Positions 43,896 to 53,108 of a stretch of 64,000 nucleotides of DNA are shown here, piece after piece. The notes under the pieces are model-generated. The model worked only from the letters and a program-made list of their open reading frames with translations. It made no database searches and had not been told where the DNA came from. The position numbers were made by a program, and so were the translations under genes. Each line of letters opens with the position of its first letter. Position 1 is the first letter of the stretch. Origin of the DNA: Nostoc sp. C052 (lineage in GTDB: Bacteria > Cyanobacteriota > Cyanobacteriia > Cyanobacteriales > Nostocaceae); contig NZ_CP040272.1 in the NCBI RefSeq assembly GCF_013393905.1, positions 2,294,001-2,358,000 on the forward strand. Direction: 5' to 3'.

Positions 43896-45263
43896 ATGCC
43901 CAGACTAATTGTTTCTTCACTCTTACCCATAGGCACTGTGAATTCCGATCTAGTGGTTGGCAAACAGGATAATACGGCGTTGCCAGCAATTCCAGCAATT
44001 GGAATTGAGGTTAGAACAAGGGGAGTCATTAATACTCAAGCAGGTAATGACACTATCTCTGGCACAGGCATTGGTGGCGGCGATATAGGTACAGGCATTG
44101 CTAACAGTGGCATCATCAATGCAGGACTGGGAGACGATACCATCTCTGGCGTAGGCAGTGGTGGTTCCGAGTATAGAAGCTTTTTACCTGGTACGGGTAT
44201 CTCTAACACTCAGGGTGGCTACATTTATGGAGGAGACGGAAATGATTTGATCAAGGGAACCGGAACGGGAGGCGATGGTTTCTTGGGAGCAAGTACTCCC
44301 ATAGGTATCAATAATACTCAGTATAGTCGTATTGATGGAGGAAAAGGGAATGACTCTATCTTTGGAACTGGTAATGGTATAGGAATCTCTAACACTCAGC
44401 ATGGCCGCATTGATGGAGGGGAAGGGAACAATTCTATCAAGGGAACTGGAACTGGTGGGGTTAGTGGCTATGGAGGAGATAGTACAGGCATTTTCAACAG
44501 TGGTGGCAGCGTCATTAATGGAGGCATCGGAAGCGATTCTATTACTGGTATCGGCAAGGGCGGTGCTGGGTCTGTAAATCCTGGTAATATTGATACGCTT
44601 GCGGGAAATGGTGTAGGCATCTCCAACAGTGGTAGTAGCGTCATTAGTACAGGGCTGGGAAATGACTTGATTTCTGGCAAGGGTACAGGCGGTGCAGGGG
44701 ACTCGATCCCTTCTTATCCTGAAGCTGGGACAATTGCCCCTGGTGTAGGTATAGGCATTGTTAACAGTAGTACTATTGACTTAGGCGGCGGCAACGATAC
44801 CATCACTGGTACTGGCATTAGTAAAGGCATAGGTATTCTTAATACTAATGGCATTATTTATGAAGGGGCAGGAGCCGATATCCTTACTGGCTATGGCACT
44901 AGTGTTGGCATTCAAGGCGGCACGATTGATGGCGGAAACGATAACGATTACTTCAAAGCTCGCCGAATTAATGCTAGCGGTAATTCCGTTGCAAACCAAG
45001 GGGGTGCTATTGCCAATGTCTTGATTAAGGGTGGCAGTGGAAACGACACATTTGATGTTGGTTACGGCAATGCTACCATCGATGGTGGATCGGGATTGGA
45101 CAAGCTAATTCTGCCTAATTTCAGAAATAATTACACTATTACAGGCAGCTCCAATAATTACACCATTAGGCGCGATCAATTTACCCTAAATGTCTTGAAT
45201 GTTGAGCAAATTGCCTTTATTGGCGCTGCTCAACAGCAGAGTGTACTTGGGGTTCCTAGTTAG
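43896..45263 (+). CDS. RTX-like Gly/Asp-rich repeat protein
   Basis: The 455-residue protein is built of loosely conserved repeats of the form (I)NGGxGxDxIxGxGxGG, with interposed GIxNSG/GISNTQ units. They recall haemolysin-type calcium-binding nonapeptides (GGxGxDxLx) but are spaced more widely. The end (GGSGNDTFDV...GGSGLDKLILPNF) is close to RTX proteins. There is no N-terminal signal peptide; RTX proteins usually use a C-terminal type I signal. I infer a secreted, calcium-binding beta-roll protein. CAGGAAA precedes the ATG; a terminator follows. Confidence 0.75.
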   Translation: MPRLIVSSLLPIGTVNSDLVVGKQDNTALPAIPAIGIEVRTRGVINTQAGNDTISGTGIGGGDIGTGIANSGIINAGLGDDTISGVGSGGSEYRSFLPGTGISNTQGGYIYGGDGNDLIKGTGTGGDGFLGASTPIGINNTQYSRIDGGKGNDSIFGTGNGIGISNTQHGRIDGGEGNNSIKGTGTGGVSGYGGDSTGIFNSGGSVINGGIGSDSITGIGKGGAGSVNPGNIDTLAGNGVGISNSGSSVISTGLGNDLISGKGTGGAGDSIPSYPEAGTIAPGVGIGIVNSSTIDLGGGNDTITGTGISKGIGILNTNGIIYEGAGADILTGYGTSVGIQGGTIDGGNDNDYFKARRINASGNSVANQGGAIANVLIKGGSGNDTFDVGYGNATIDGGSGLDKLILPNFRNNYTITGSSNNYTIRRDQFTLNVLNVEQIAFIGAAQQQSVLGVPS

Positions 45264-45280
45264 GAATTTACAGCAAATAC

Positions 45281-45317
45281 AAAAATTCCTCTTCCATCCG
45301 GGAGAGGAATTTTTTTG
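45281..45317. terminator. Bidirectional terminator between convergent genes
   Basis: AAAAATTCCTCTTCC and GGGAGAGGAATTTTTTT form a strong stem with A and T runs on either side, placed between the stop codons of the RTX-like gene and the leftward hydrolase gene. Confidence 0.85.
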
Positions 45318-45348
45318 GAAGCGTTTTGTGTCTGCTTGTATTATCGAT

Positions 45349-46209
45349 CTAACGTTTGTAAACTAAGAAACCTGCGATCGCATCCAAAAGTGCTTCTGGC
45401 TCATCTGCGCGGATCAAATGACTGCTATTCTCAAAAATTCTCAAATCGGCATTAGGAATTGCTTTTGCAATTTCTTCCGAAAATTCTGGGGCGCAAATCC
45501 AATCATAACGGCCTGCAATCACTAAAGTGGGTGCGGTAATTTTGTGTAACTGGTCGAGAATATTATAGTTGCGGAGAAAACCGCCAAAAGCAACATTAAT
45601 CGCATCAACTGAGAGGATATTCCGCTGCCAAGCAATGCCTGACGTAGTAGGCTCATATCTTAGCGAATACATTGGCCCCAACACTTGAAAATACTGTCTT
45701 AGCTGTTCCTCATTTTCAAAGTTTCCGTCCCAAAGCCTTTGAGCGCTTGCTTTTTGTTCTTCAGTTCCCTTTGATGCGAGGATTTCCTTAGCCCGTTTTA
45801 AAAAGCCACTATGGGCTGCTGTGGCAATCACAATCAGATGAGAGACATTCTGAGGATAGCGGACTGCATAAGTCAAAGCCACCATACCACCGTAAGAGCC
45901 GCCAATCACAACAATTTTGTCCAGACCAAGGTGTTGGCGCAAAGCTTCCATATCTTCAACATTATTGTCTAGAATATAGGTTTCTTTTGGGCCACGGGCA
46001 GACCTTCCTTGACCGCGATGGTCAAAATAGACTAGTTGTAGTTTTCGGCTTAAAGCCGAGAAGGTTGGTTTGAAGGAAGTATGATCTGCACCAGGCCCCC
46101 CATGAATTAGAAAGGCAACAGGTTTAGAGGAGATGCTTGCGCCATCCACCACTAATGCAGAACCTTCCACATCAAAGAAAATTTCTGTATCTCGTATTTT
46201 CGCTCGCAT
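45349..46209 (-). CDS. Alpha/beta hydrolase, proline iminopeptidase-like
   Basis: The 286-residue protein has the alpha/beta hydrolase core: oxyanion motif LIHGGPGADHTSF, DHRGQGRS, nucleophile elbow GGSYGGM (Ser), acid in AGRYDWICAPE and His in FENSSHLIRADEP. HGGPG and DHRGQGRS are typical of proline iminopeptidases and related amide or ester hydrolases. The true substrate cannot be told. No signal peptide. It precedes cobK-like and tenA genes on the same strand only loosely, so it is probably independent. Confidence 0.85.
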   Translation of the reverse strand: MRAKIRDTEIFFDVEGSALVVDGASISSKPVAFLIHGGPGADHTSFKPTFSALSRKLQLVYFDHRGQGRSARGPKETYILDNNVEDMEALRQHLGLDKIVVIGGSYGGMVALTYAVRYPQNVSHLIVIATAAHSGFLKRAKEILASKGTEEQKASAQRLWDGNFENEEQLRQYFQVLGPMYSLRYEPTTSGIAWQRNILSVDAINVAFGGFLRNYNILDQLHKITAPTLVIAGRYDWICAPEFSEEIAKAIPNADLRIFENSSHLIRADEPEALLDAIAGFLVYKR

Positions 46210-46317
46210 TTTCGGGATTGTATAAAATCAGATGACTTCAATTCCAAATAGTAACAACTTGCGTCGGAAGTCCTTTGCTACTCAAATGTTACTCATTTTT
46301 GCCCAGTGGACTGTCTG

Positions 46318-47049
46318 TCATTTACCTAGCCATGCCAAAGCAGCATCAACATTACTAACCTGCTCCCCTGGGGGTATGGCTGGGCGATTTACCATCACAA
46401 CCTTTATGCCCAGTTCTCGCGCGGCAATAATCTTGGGCTTTGTGGCATCGCCACCGCTATTTTTACTAACGATAGTATCAATGTTGTTGTGAATTAGAAT
46501 TTGTCTCTCATTCTTGAGGCTAAAAGGCCCGCGATCGCACAATACCATCCCCGGCGGTACTAAAGCATCATCGCCAGGCGGGTCAATCATCCGCATCAAA
46601 AACCAAATTTTCTCTAGGTGAGCAAAGGCAGCAAGTTCTTGCCTACCAACTGTTAAAAAAACTCGCTGTGCCTGGTTTTGCAGGGCTGTTGCTGCGGCTT
46701 TAACGCTATCAACTTCAATCCAGCGATCGCCACTTACTTTTTCCCAAGGCGGACGAATTAACATCAGACGGGGTACTCCGACTTCTGTTGCAGCATCGGC
46801 GGCATTGAAGGAAATTTGAGTCGCAAAAGGATGAGTTGCATCAATTAATAAGTCGATTTGCATGACTCGCAGATAGCTAGCCAATCCAGCCACACCACCA
46901 AAGCCTCCAACCCGTAAATCGCCCAAGGGTACTGACGGTTCAAGGGTGCGGCCAGCTAAAGAGGTGATTACTTCTAACCCTTGGATAGTAGCAACTTTGG
47001 CGGCTAGTTCTGCTGCATCTCCCGTCCCACCCAGAATCAAAACACGCAT
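46318..47049 (-). CDS. cobK: Precorrin-6A reductase
   Basis: The 243-residue protein begins MRVLILGGTGDAAELA and has GGFGG, DATHPFA and VFLTVGRQEL, the features of CobK/CbiJ, which reduces (cobalt-)precorrin-6A with NAD(P)H in cobalamin synthesis. Length fits the family. No cobalamin riboswitch is apparent upstream. It sits alone among other leftward genes, as often in cyanobacteria, where the corrin genes are scattered. Confidence 0.9.
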   Translation of the reverse strand: MRVLILGGTGDAAELAAKVATIQGLEVITSLAGRTLEPSVPLGDLRVGGFGGVAGLASYLRVMQIDLLIDATHPFATQISFNAADAATEVGVPRLMLIRPPWEKVSGDRWIEVDSVKAAATALQNQAQRVFLTVGRQELAAFAHLEKIWFLMRMIDPPGDDALVPPGMVLCDRGPFSLKNERQILIHNNIDTIVSKNSGGDATKPKIIAARELGIKVVMVNRPAIPPGEQVSNVDAALAWLGK

Positions 47050-47262
47050 GATTAATATGAAAATATAAAACAGGAGTCAGAATACAGAATTCAGAATTCA
47101 GAATACTCTAAGTAGGTAGGCGAGAAAATTTATAAATATGTCATTACGAACTGAGCGAAGCCAACTAATTGCATGGGTTTCAAGCATTTTGTATTTCGTT
47201 ATTCACGCCTAATGTGAAATCAATAGAGTTTCAACCTAGTTCCCTGCTGTATTTATTTTCTC

Positions 47263-47907
47263 TCACCGACTTAATTCGGCAGACTGCTCCAAAATCCACG
47301 CAGCCTGAAAAAAGTCGCGCTCACAAAACATCGCATAACGATAGCTTGAATGCACAACAGTATTGTTAGTGGCATAATTGTCAACTAAACTTTCTAATTG
47401 TTGTGTGAGTGGTTGAAAGTCTGCGCTACTGTAAGTACGAATCCAGTTGCTATATTGATGATTCGGAATACCATTACTTGCCAATTTTTCTCCTAAAAAG
47501 GCATACAAACCCATACAGGGAGCCATCGCCGCCGCAGTTAAACCCACATCTCCACCCCAAGCAGTTGCTAACAAAAAGTCTGTATAGCGGCGGGTAGCAG
47601 GCGCAGGTTCCACGGAATGCAAATTGACTCCCCACTCAGAGGCATAGTTACTATGCAGGCGCAGTTCTTCTAAAACTCCACTAGCTAAGTTATGAAATGT
47701 GGTGAAACCTAACCAGTCTGGTGCTTTAGCGGCGGCGATACTGTACGCACGGGCAAAAGCTTCTAAGAAAAAAGCATCTTGCCCTACGTAGTAAGCAAAT
47801 TTTACTTGCTCAAGAGTCCCATCACCAATGCCTTGAACGAAAGGATGCTCTAGGCAAGCTTGGGCTAAATCTTGATTTGCTGCCCATAATTCCTTAGATA
47901 AAGTCAT
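47263..47907 (-). CDS. tenA: TenA/thiaminase II family protein
   Basis: The 214-residue helical protein has family stretches EHPFVQGIGDGTL, YYVGQDAFFLEAFARAY, and APCMGLYAFLGEKL with the probable catalytic Cys, then a Glu near the end (AAWILEQS). TenA proteins hydrolyse aminopyrimidines from degraded thiamin for salvage. In cyanobacteria some members may have other substrates. The gene lies 37 bp after the end-to-start gap of the pentapeptide gene region and is leftward like it; no TPP riboswitch was seen. Confidence 0.85.
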   Translation of the reverse strand: MTLSKELWAANQDLAQACLEHPFVQGIGDGTLEQVKFAYYVGQDAFFLEAFARAYSIAAAKAPDWLGFTTFHNLASGVLEELRLHSNYASEWGVNLHSVEPAPATRRYTDFLLATAWGGDVGLTAAAMAPCMGLYAFLGEKLASNGIPNHQYSNWIRTYSSADFQPLTQQLESLVDNYATNNTVVHSSYRYAMFCERDFFQAAWILEQSAELSR

Positions 47908-47943
47908 CTGTTATTTGTCATTTGTCATCTGTTATTATCCCAC

Positions 47944-48714
47944 TCAAAAAGGGAAGAACTGAAGCAAGACTGAGCCAAGACTTCCAAAAAAGTCCATGAA
48001 ACTGGGGCTACCAGTACTTACCTTGTCATTTACTGGTGTTTGGAGTTCTTTAATAAAAGCTTGGGCCGTTAGCGTTCCAGGGTTGTTGTTTTGGGATGTA
48101 AACAATTTTTCAGCAACTTGGGCATCTTGAAATGCACCTTGTCTATCTAGTATTTGGTAGCGAGCGACACCACGAGCTAGATAAGCACCTGCGTATTCTG
48201 GTTTAATAGCGATCGCTTGATTAAAATAACTGATTGCTTGCTGTTGGTTGCCTTTTTGCCCTTCTGCTATACCCCAAGCATAAAATTCTTCTGATGAAGC
48301 CACTTGTAATGGTATCCCAACTGCACCCTGAAAGTTAGCGCCATTCAGGTAAGCACCATTTAGTTCGGCATTCGCTAAATAAGTATTTCTCAAATCAGCA
48401 CCAGTCAAATTTGCCCCACTAAATTTAGCTTCGCTCAGGTTAACACCAAATAAACTAGCACCACTCAAGTTTGCACCCCGTAAATCTGCGCCGCTCAAAT
48501 TTGCACGGCTGAGGTTAGCACCTGTAAGATTAGCACCGCTCAAATTTGCTCCAGACAAGTCAGCCAGAACTAAACCTGCATTCGTCAAATCGCAGTTTTG
48601 ACATTGTTTGGTTGCTAATAACTGTCTAACATGTTCGGAGTTTGCTGCTTGTACCGTTGCTGTCAAACTAATAGTGGTTAAAAATGCTGCTACGCCGATA
48701 ATTTGGTTTTTCAT
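47944..48714 (-). CDS. Exported pentapeptide-repeat and TPR protein
   Basis: The 256-residue protein has a signal peptide (about residues 1-23, ending VQAANSE). A CQNCDL stretch follows, then about twelve pentapeptide units of A(D/N)LSG type forming a right-handed beta-helix (residues 45-130). Residues about 145-210 form TPR helices (YAWGIAEGQKGNQQQAISYF...AYLARGVARY). The C-terminus is hydrophobic. It is probably a periplasmic or thylakoid-lumen scaffold of unknown role. Confidence 0.82.
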   Translation of the reverse strand: MKNQIIGVAAFLTTISLTATVQAANSEHVRQLLATKQCQNCDLTNAGLVLADLSGANLSGANLTGANLSRANLSGADLRGANLSGASLFGVNLSEAKFSGANLTGADLRNTYLANAELNGAYLNGANFQGAVGIPLQVASSEEFYAWGIAEGQKGNQQQAISYFNQAIAIKPEYAGAYLARGVARYQILDRQGAFQDAQVAEKLFTSQNNNPGTLTAQAFIKELQTPVNDKVSTGSPSFMDFFGSLGSVLLQFFPF

Positions 48715-49221
48715 AATCGTGTAATATTTCTTACTCCATACTAAGATTAACTGAGACGGATTTATACCTCAGCATTATGATATGAGCAATCTCAACAATT
48801 TGCCCTCTGTAGTTGTCTATATTACTGATAAATTGGTGATACCTTTACTAGGGAACGCTACGCTAAAGGATTGTAGAAAAGTAGTCAAGCTATTGATTGA
48901 GCCAATATTAAGACTGATAACCCCGGTAAGGATGGTAAATGAGCGTCATTCGTCAAGATAAATTATACACTCCACAATAGGTAAAACTGATGTCACAAAA
49001 TTAAACTCAAGAAAGCATCTGTAACATCCAAAAAATTAGTATTTTTTGAAATCAAGTAAATTATTAGAGCAGTATCCAAGCATACAATTTGCCCTGATAA
49101 CTAGACTAGCCATTGTCATAACGGATGGTCTAACTCAGGAGTAAAATAATAGATTTGCTTTTGTATACCCTGATTTTAAATAAATATGAGACTATAGAAA
49201 CATTAAGACAGTCAGAAAAAC
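48715..49221. other. Intergenic region with one weak 59-codon frame
   Basis: Between two divergent genes, the only frame of note runs on the plus strand from ATG 48782 to TAA 48959 (59 codons; LVIPLLGNATLKDCRKVVKL). It has no good ribosome site and part of it overlaps an interspersed repeat, so I do not call it a gene. Confidence 0.35.
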
Positions 49222-49488
49222 GTGAGTCAGCAAGACAAACTCTTAGAAAAAATTCTCTCTGGGACTTCTGATACAGACATCCCTTTTGCCCAACTGTGGC
49301 AACTTTTATATACATTAGGCTTTGAGGAACGGATTCGTGGCGATCATCGTATTTTTATCAAAGCCGATGTTGAGGAAATATTGAACCTGCAACACAAAAA
49401 AGGAAAAGCTAAAAGCTATCAAATTAAACAAGTCCGAGCAGTGATTATTAAGTATAAGCTAGGAACTAAAAATGATGTTTCGGTATGA
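49222..49488 (+). CDS. hicA: HicA-family mRNA interferase toxin
   Basis: The 88-residue protein fits HicA: a double-stranded RNA-binding-like fold with the active His in RGDHRIFIK, and the LLYTLGFEERIRG lead-in typical of the family. HicA toxins cleave mRNA and are neutralised by HicB. The start is GTG 49222. It overlaps hicB by 17 bp, the usual toxin-first order. It is slightly longer at the N-terminus than the minimal 60-residue HicA. Confidence 0.82.
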   Translation: MSQQDKLLEKILSGTSDTDIPFAQLWQLLYTLGFEERIRGDHRIFIKADVEEILNLQHKKGKAKSYQIKQVRAVIIKYKLGTKNDVSV

Positions 49489-49684
49489 AATTATTCTCTA
49501 TTGGAGTGAATTAGATCAAGCTTTTATTGCTGAAGTCCCAGAATTATCAGGCTGTGCTGCTGATGGCGATTCTTATCAAGAAGCCCTGCATAATGTAGAA
49601 TTAGTTGTGCAGGAATGGATAGAAACGGCTAAAGATTTAGGGCGTCCGGTTCCTGAACCTAGACCGCGTTTGATGTATATTTGA
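49472..49684 (+). CDS. hicB: HicB-family antitoxin
   Basis: The 70-residue protein has the HicB fold signature: YWSELDQAFIAEVPELSGCAADGDSYQEALHNVE, the partial RNase H-like domain that blocks HicA. It is short and ends just after PEPRPRLMYI, so it lacks a C-terminal DNA-binding domain; autoregulation would then need another protein. Two adjacent ATG codons (49472, 49475) can serve as start. Confidence 0.87.
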   Translation: MMFRYEIILYWSELDQAFIAEVPELSGCAADGDSYQEALHNVELVVQEWIETAKDLGRPVPEPRPRLMYI

Positions 49685-49740
49685 TTGATACACAAGCTAA
49701 GTCAAACTGATTTTTAACATCATCAGAAATTTTCAGATGA

Positions 49741-49844
49741 TATAGCAATACTAAATTATTCATGAAAAATTAGATCCCCGACTTCTCGAAGAAGTCGGGG
49801 ATCTGGACATCGCGCATTTTTACAACTGATTTAGGATTGCTATA
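49741..49844. repeat. Small MITE-like element with TATAGCAAT ends
   Basis: Terminal inverted repeats TATAGCAATACTAAAT and ATTTAGGATTGCTATA (one mismatch) enclose the hairpin GATCCCCGACTTC/GAAGTCGGGGATC at 49773-49803. A diverged relative lies at about 38371-38433. Non-coding. Confidence 0.75.
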
Positions 49845-49865
49845 GAGGAAGTCTAATTAAAAAGC

Positions 49866-50927
49866 TTAGTCACTGGCAATCTTACAAATCACCATGATAT
49901 GTGATTTGTATTTGTCGGTACTATAGTGAATAAGTTGTAGTCCAGAACGTTCTAGTTCTTGCAAAAGTTTAGGTATTTCATACTTGTGGTGTCGCCAGAT
50001 AGTAATCTCTTCACCTTCAGAGATTTCAATTTTTTTATCTATCCCTATCCGGCTAAAATTGATAGTGTGATTATGACGGAGTTTGAGATTAGCAACTATA
50101 CTATCTGTTTTTAGATCGTACTTTCTCACTAATTCACAATCTTCAGATTTAATCCCAATCTTATTTTTAACCCATCCATATATTTCTTCTACATGATACT
50201 TGCAGCCGCCTCTAAATATTCCATCCCATGTAGAGTTAGAACCAGTTTCGTTAGTGAACACTAGAAAATCATTTTTTCCCATACTATCTCTAAAATTTTT
50301 GAATACCTCATCTCTATTTTGATGATTTCCAATGGTAACTCCTAAGTGTAAAAATATTTTTGCTGTGTCGTCAATTTCAAGACTAGTTTGATTTTGAAAC
50401 AAAGTTTTAGGTATAGAACTATTTTCTATGTCAATTGTGGAACTAATAAATTTGACTAGTGGAAACCATTTTTTAAAATTATTTCTGGATACCTGAAGTA
50501 GTTCATCACTAATATCTAAGGCAATATATTTATTAACCTTCCCTAATTTATTGAGTCTGCGGATAAATTTTTTAACAGGATAGGAATTTCCGGCACCAAC
50601 ATCTACAATGTTGACTCTCTCGCCAGTTTTGATATTGCTATTCAGATATTTAAAATTACTCTTTAAAAGATCAATTTCTACATTTGCTCTTCCATACCAT
50701 TTAGGAATAACATATTTTAGATAAAAATCGTCCCAAATTTTTGCACCTCTACCTTTATAAGAATACTTTAGAGGTATTTCTCGCCTAACTTCTAAAGCAT
50801 CAATTATTCCTAAAACTTCTGCTTCAGAAAAAAGAGAGTAGAACTCAGAACTTGGCTTGGCTGTGCGACTGATAGTAGTTGAGATATCTGAAGGAAGTTG
50901 GGAATTGCTATGAAAATTTTGAGCCAT
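49866..50927 (-). CDS. EgtD-like SAM-dependent methyltransferase
   Basis: The protein of about 353 residues fits the histidine-specific methyltransferase-type family (EgtD-like). Motif I is NIVDVGAGNSYPVKKF, followed by YIALDISDELL; other family stretches are FLHLGVTIGNHQNRDEVF and FTNETGSNS. EgtD makes hercynine for ergothioneine, but no partner gene (EgtB) is nearby, so the substrate is unknown. A longer frame starts at TTG 51014; ATG 50927 (MAQNFHSN) is preferred. The gene is divergent from the ABC exporter pair. Confidence 0.75.
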   Translation of the reverse strand: MAQNFHSNSQLPSDISTTISRTAKPSSEFYSLFSEAEVLGIIDALEVRREIPLKYSYKGRGAKIWDDFYLKYVIPKWYGRANVEIDLLKSNFKYLNSNIKTGERVNIVDVGAGNSYPVKKFIRRLNKLGKVNKYIALDISDELLQVSRNNFKKWFPLVKFISSTIDIENSSIPKTLFQNQTSLEIDDTAKIFLHLGVTIGNHQNRDEVFKNFRDSMGKNDFLVFTNETGSNSTWDGIFRGGCKYHVEEIYGWVKNKIGIKSEDCELVRKYDLKTDSIVANLKLRHNHTINFSRIGIDKKIEISEGEEITIWRHHKYEIPKLLQELERSGLQLIHYSTDKYKSHIMVICKIASD

Positions 50928-51140
50928 TATTTTTGTTCTTTGGTTTTCTTCGGTCTGGAAATGGATGAGCCGCAATGCTTGCCAAACAGGTATTCTCCCA
51001 TACCACTGTCTCAAAACTCAGAATTTCCACCAAAAATAGAAGGTTAATCTCTAATCCCCCATTCGCTACTCTACATAATGGCCAATTGTTTTTTTACAAT
51101 CAAAGTACGATAATTTTCCAAAGATATAGGGTGAATACCA

Positions 51141-52919
51141 TTGGTTCAGCAACCAGAACTCCAGGAAACTTCGTTGATACAGCCAACCCAGCGCGTGCTG
51201 AAAAGTTTAAGTACTTACCGATGGACTTCACTGGGAGCATTGGTCAGTCTGTTGCTGTTGACGATCGCTAACGCTGTCACCCCACAACTATTTCGCTGGG
51301 GAATTGATGAGGGGATATCGCAAAAAAACCTCCAAATTGTGCTATACAGCGCCGCTTGGATGGTAGTAGCCGCGATCGCTCGTGGTGTATTTAATTTTGG
51401 ACAAAGCTATCTAGCAGAAGCAGTATCTCAGGGTGTTGCTTATGACCTGCGAAACAAAATTTTCAGCAAAATTCAAAATCTCAGTTTCAGTTTTCATGAC
51501 CAGGCGCAGACTTCCCAACTCCTAACCCGTGTCACCAGCGATATTGAGCAGATTCGTACCTTTGTTGGCACTAGCTTAATTCAGGTTGTCGGTTCAATTG
51601 TGACATTGGTAAGTATTTCGGTACTGTTACTGGTGATGAATTGGCAATTAGCCGTGATTACCCTGACAGTAGTACCTATGGCCGGTTGGTTGATGGCACG
51701 ATTCATCAGCCAAAATAACAAACTTTTTCGGCAAGTACAAGAGCAACTGAGCAATCTGAATGCTGTATTACAAGAGAACTTGCTAGGCATCCGGGTAGTG
51801 AAAGCCTTTGTGCGGGAGTCAACCGAAAGGTCGCGTTACACAACCCTGAATGATGGCCTAGTCAAGGCGAACATGAAGACCATTAGCGCCATCCGTAATA
51901 CCTTCCCATTAATATTTTTGCTGAGTAATGCAGTCACACTGGCAGTTTTCGGCTACGGGGGAGCGCAGGTAATTGGGGGTAGATTTTCCATTGGCGAACT
52001 AGTGGCCTTTAACTCCTACCTAGCATTGATTCTCCAACCGATTTTGTTGATTGGATTTGCCGCACCTGCGATCGCTCAAGCCGCTGCTTCCGCCGAACGA
52101 GTCTACGAAGTGGTAGATGCAGAAGTAGAAATTCGCGATCGCCCCGGTGCTGTCCCCTTTGACACCTGCGGTGGTAGAATTACCTTTGAAAATGTTTCCT
52201 TTCGCTATCCAGGAGCGACAACCGAAACTCTCAAAGAAGTATCTTTTGAAACCAAGCCTAATGAGCTAATCGCCGTTCTTGGCATGACTGGTTCGGGAAA
52301 AAGCACAATTATGAACTTGATTCCCCGCTTTTACGATGTCACAAAGGGAGCAGTTCGCATTGACGGACGAGATGTCACAAGTTTCACACTCAAAAGCCTC
52401 AGATCGCGTATTGGGATTGTATTTCAAGAAACTACTCTCTTCTCTGGCACAATCCGCGAAAATATTGCCTACGCCAAACCCAACGCAACCTTAGAAGAGG
52501 TAATTGAAGTTGCAAAAACCGCCCAAATGCACGACTTTATTAGCGGTCTACCCGATGGCTACGAGACGATTGTCGGTGAACGAGGTGTAGGTTTATCTGG
52601 TGGACAAAAACAACGAATTGCGATTGCTCGTACCTTGTTAACCGATTACAGCATTCTGATTTTGGACGATAGCACCTCGGCTGTGGATGCCAGAACTGCT
52701 GCCCAAATTCAAGCTGAACTAGATCACTTAATGCACCAAAAAGCTTGTACAACCTTTGTAGTAGCTCAACGCATTAGCACCGTCCAGAATGCCGATCGCA
52801 TTTTTCTCATGGATAAAGGACGACTGGTAGCACAAGGCACTCACGAAGAATTGATGCAAACTAGCCCACTCTACGGTGTGATTTTGGAATCTCAGGTAAA
52901 ACCAAAGGAGAAAAAATGA
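51141..52919 (+). CDS. ABC exporter half-transporter with degenerate catalytic site
   Basis: The 592-residue protein has six membrane helices (residues 30-320) and an ATPase domain: Walker A GMTGSGKST, signature LSGGQKQR, Walker B LILDDSTSAVD. The usual catalytic Glu after Walker B is Asp, marking a degenerate ATP site as in BmrC- or TM287-type subunits. The start appears to be TTG 51141, as no ATG fits. The next gene, 189 bp downstream, codes the partner with a normal site. Together they would form a heterodimeric multidrug- or lipid-type exporter. Confidence 0.9.
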   Translation: MVQQPELQETSLIQPTQRVLKSLSTYRWTSLGALVSLLLLTIANAVTPQLFRWGIDEGISQKNLQIVLYSAAWMVVAAIARGVFNFGQSYLAEAVSQGVAYDLRNKIFSKIQNLSFSFHDQAQTSQLLTRVTSDIEQIRTFVGTSLIQVVGSIVTLVSISVLLLVMNWQLAVITLTVVPMAGWLMARFISQNNKLFRQVQEQLSNLNAVLQENLLGIRVVKAFVRESTERSRYTTLNDGLVKANMKTISAIRNTFPLIFLLSNAVTLAVFGYGGAQVIGGRFSIGELVAFNSYLALILQPILLIGFAAPAIAQAAASAERVYEVVDAEVEIRDRPGAVPFDTCGGRITFENVSFRYPGATTETLKEVSFETKPNELIAVLGMTGSGKSTIMNLIPRFYDVTKGAVRIDGRDVTSFTLKSLRSRIGIVFQETTLFSGTIRENIAYAKPNATLEEVIEVAKTAQMHDFISGLPDGYETIVGERGVGLSGGQKQRIAIARTLLTDYSILILDDSTSAVDARTAAQIQAELDHLMHQKACTTFVVAQRISTVQNADRIFLMDKGRLVAQGTHEELMQTSPLYGVILESQVKPKEKK

Positions 52920-53108
52920 TCCGCAATTAGCATCATTAATTTTGCTCACAGGGTTGTATTGAAGAAGAATTCAGAATTCGACTGAACGCTCATATTGAAA
53001 TCTCCCATTCATAGACAATACACAACTGAATTCTGAATTCTGACTCCTGAATTCTGTTTTGATAAAGACTTTTAATCCAAAATCCAAAATCCAAAATCCA
53101 AAATTTTT

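Noticed and set aside
48782..48961. 59-codon frame
   Set aside because: It has no ribosome site, no recognised family and overlaps repeat DNA; chance is a sufficient explanation.
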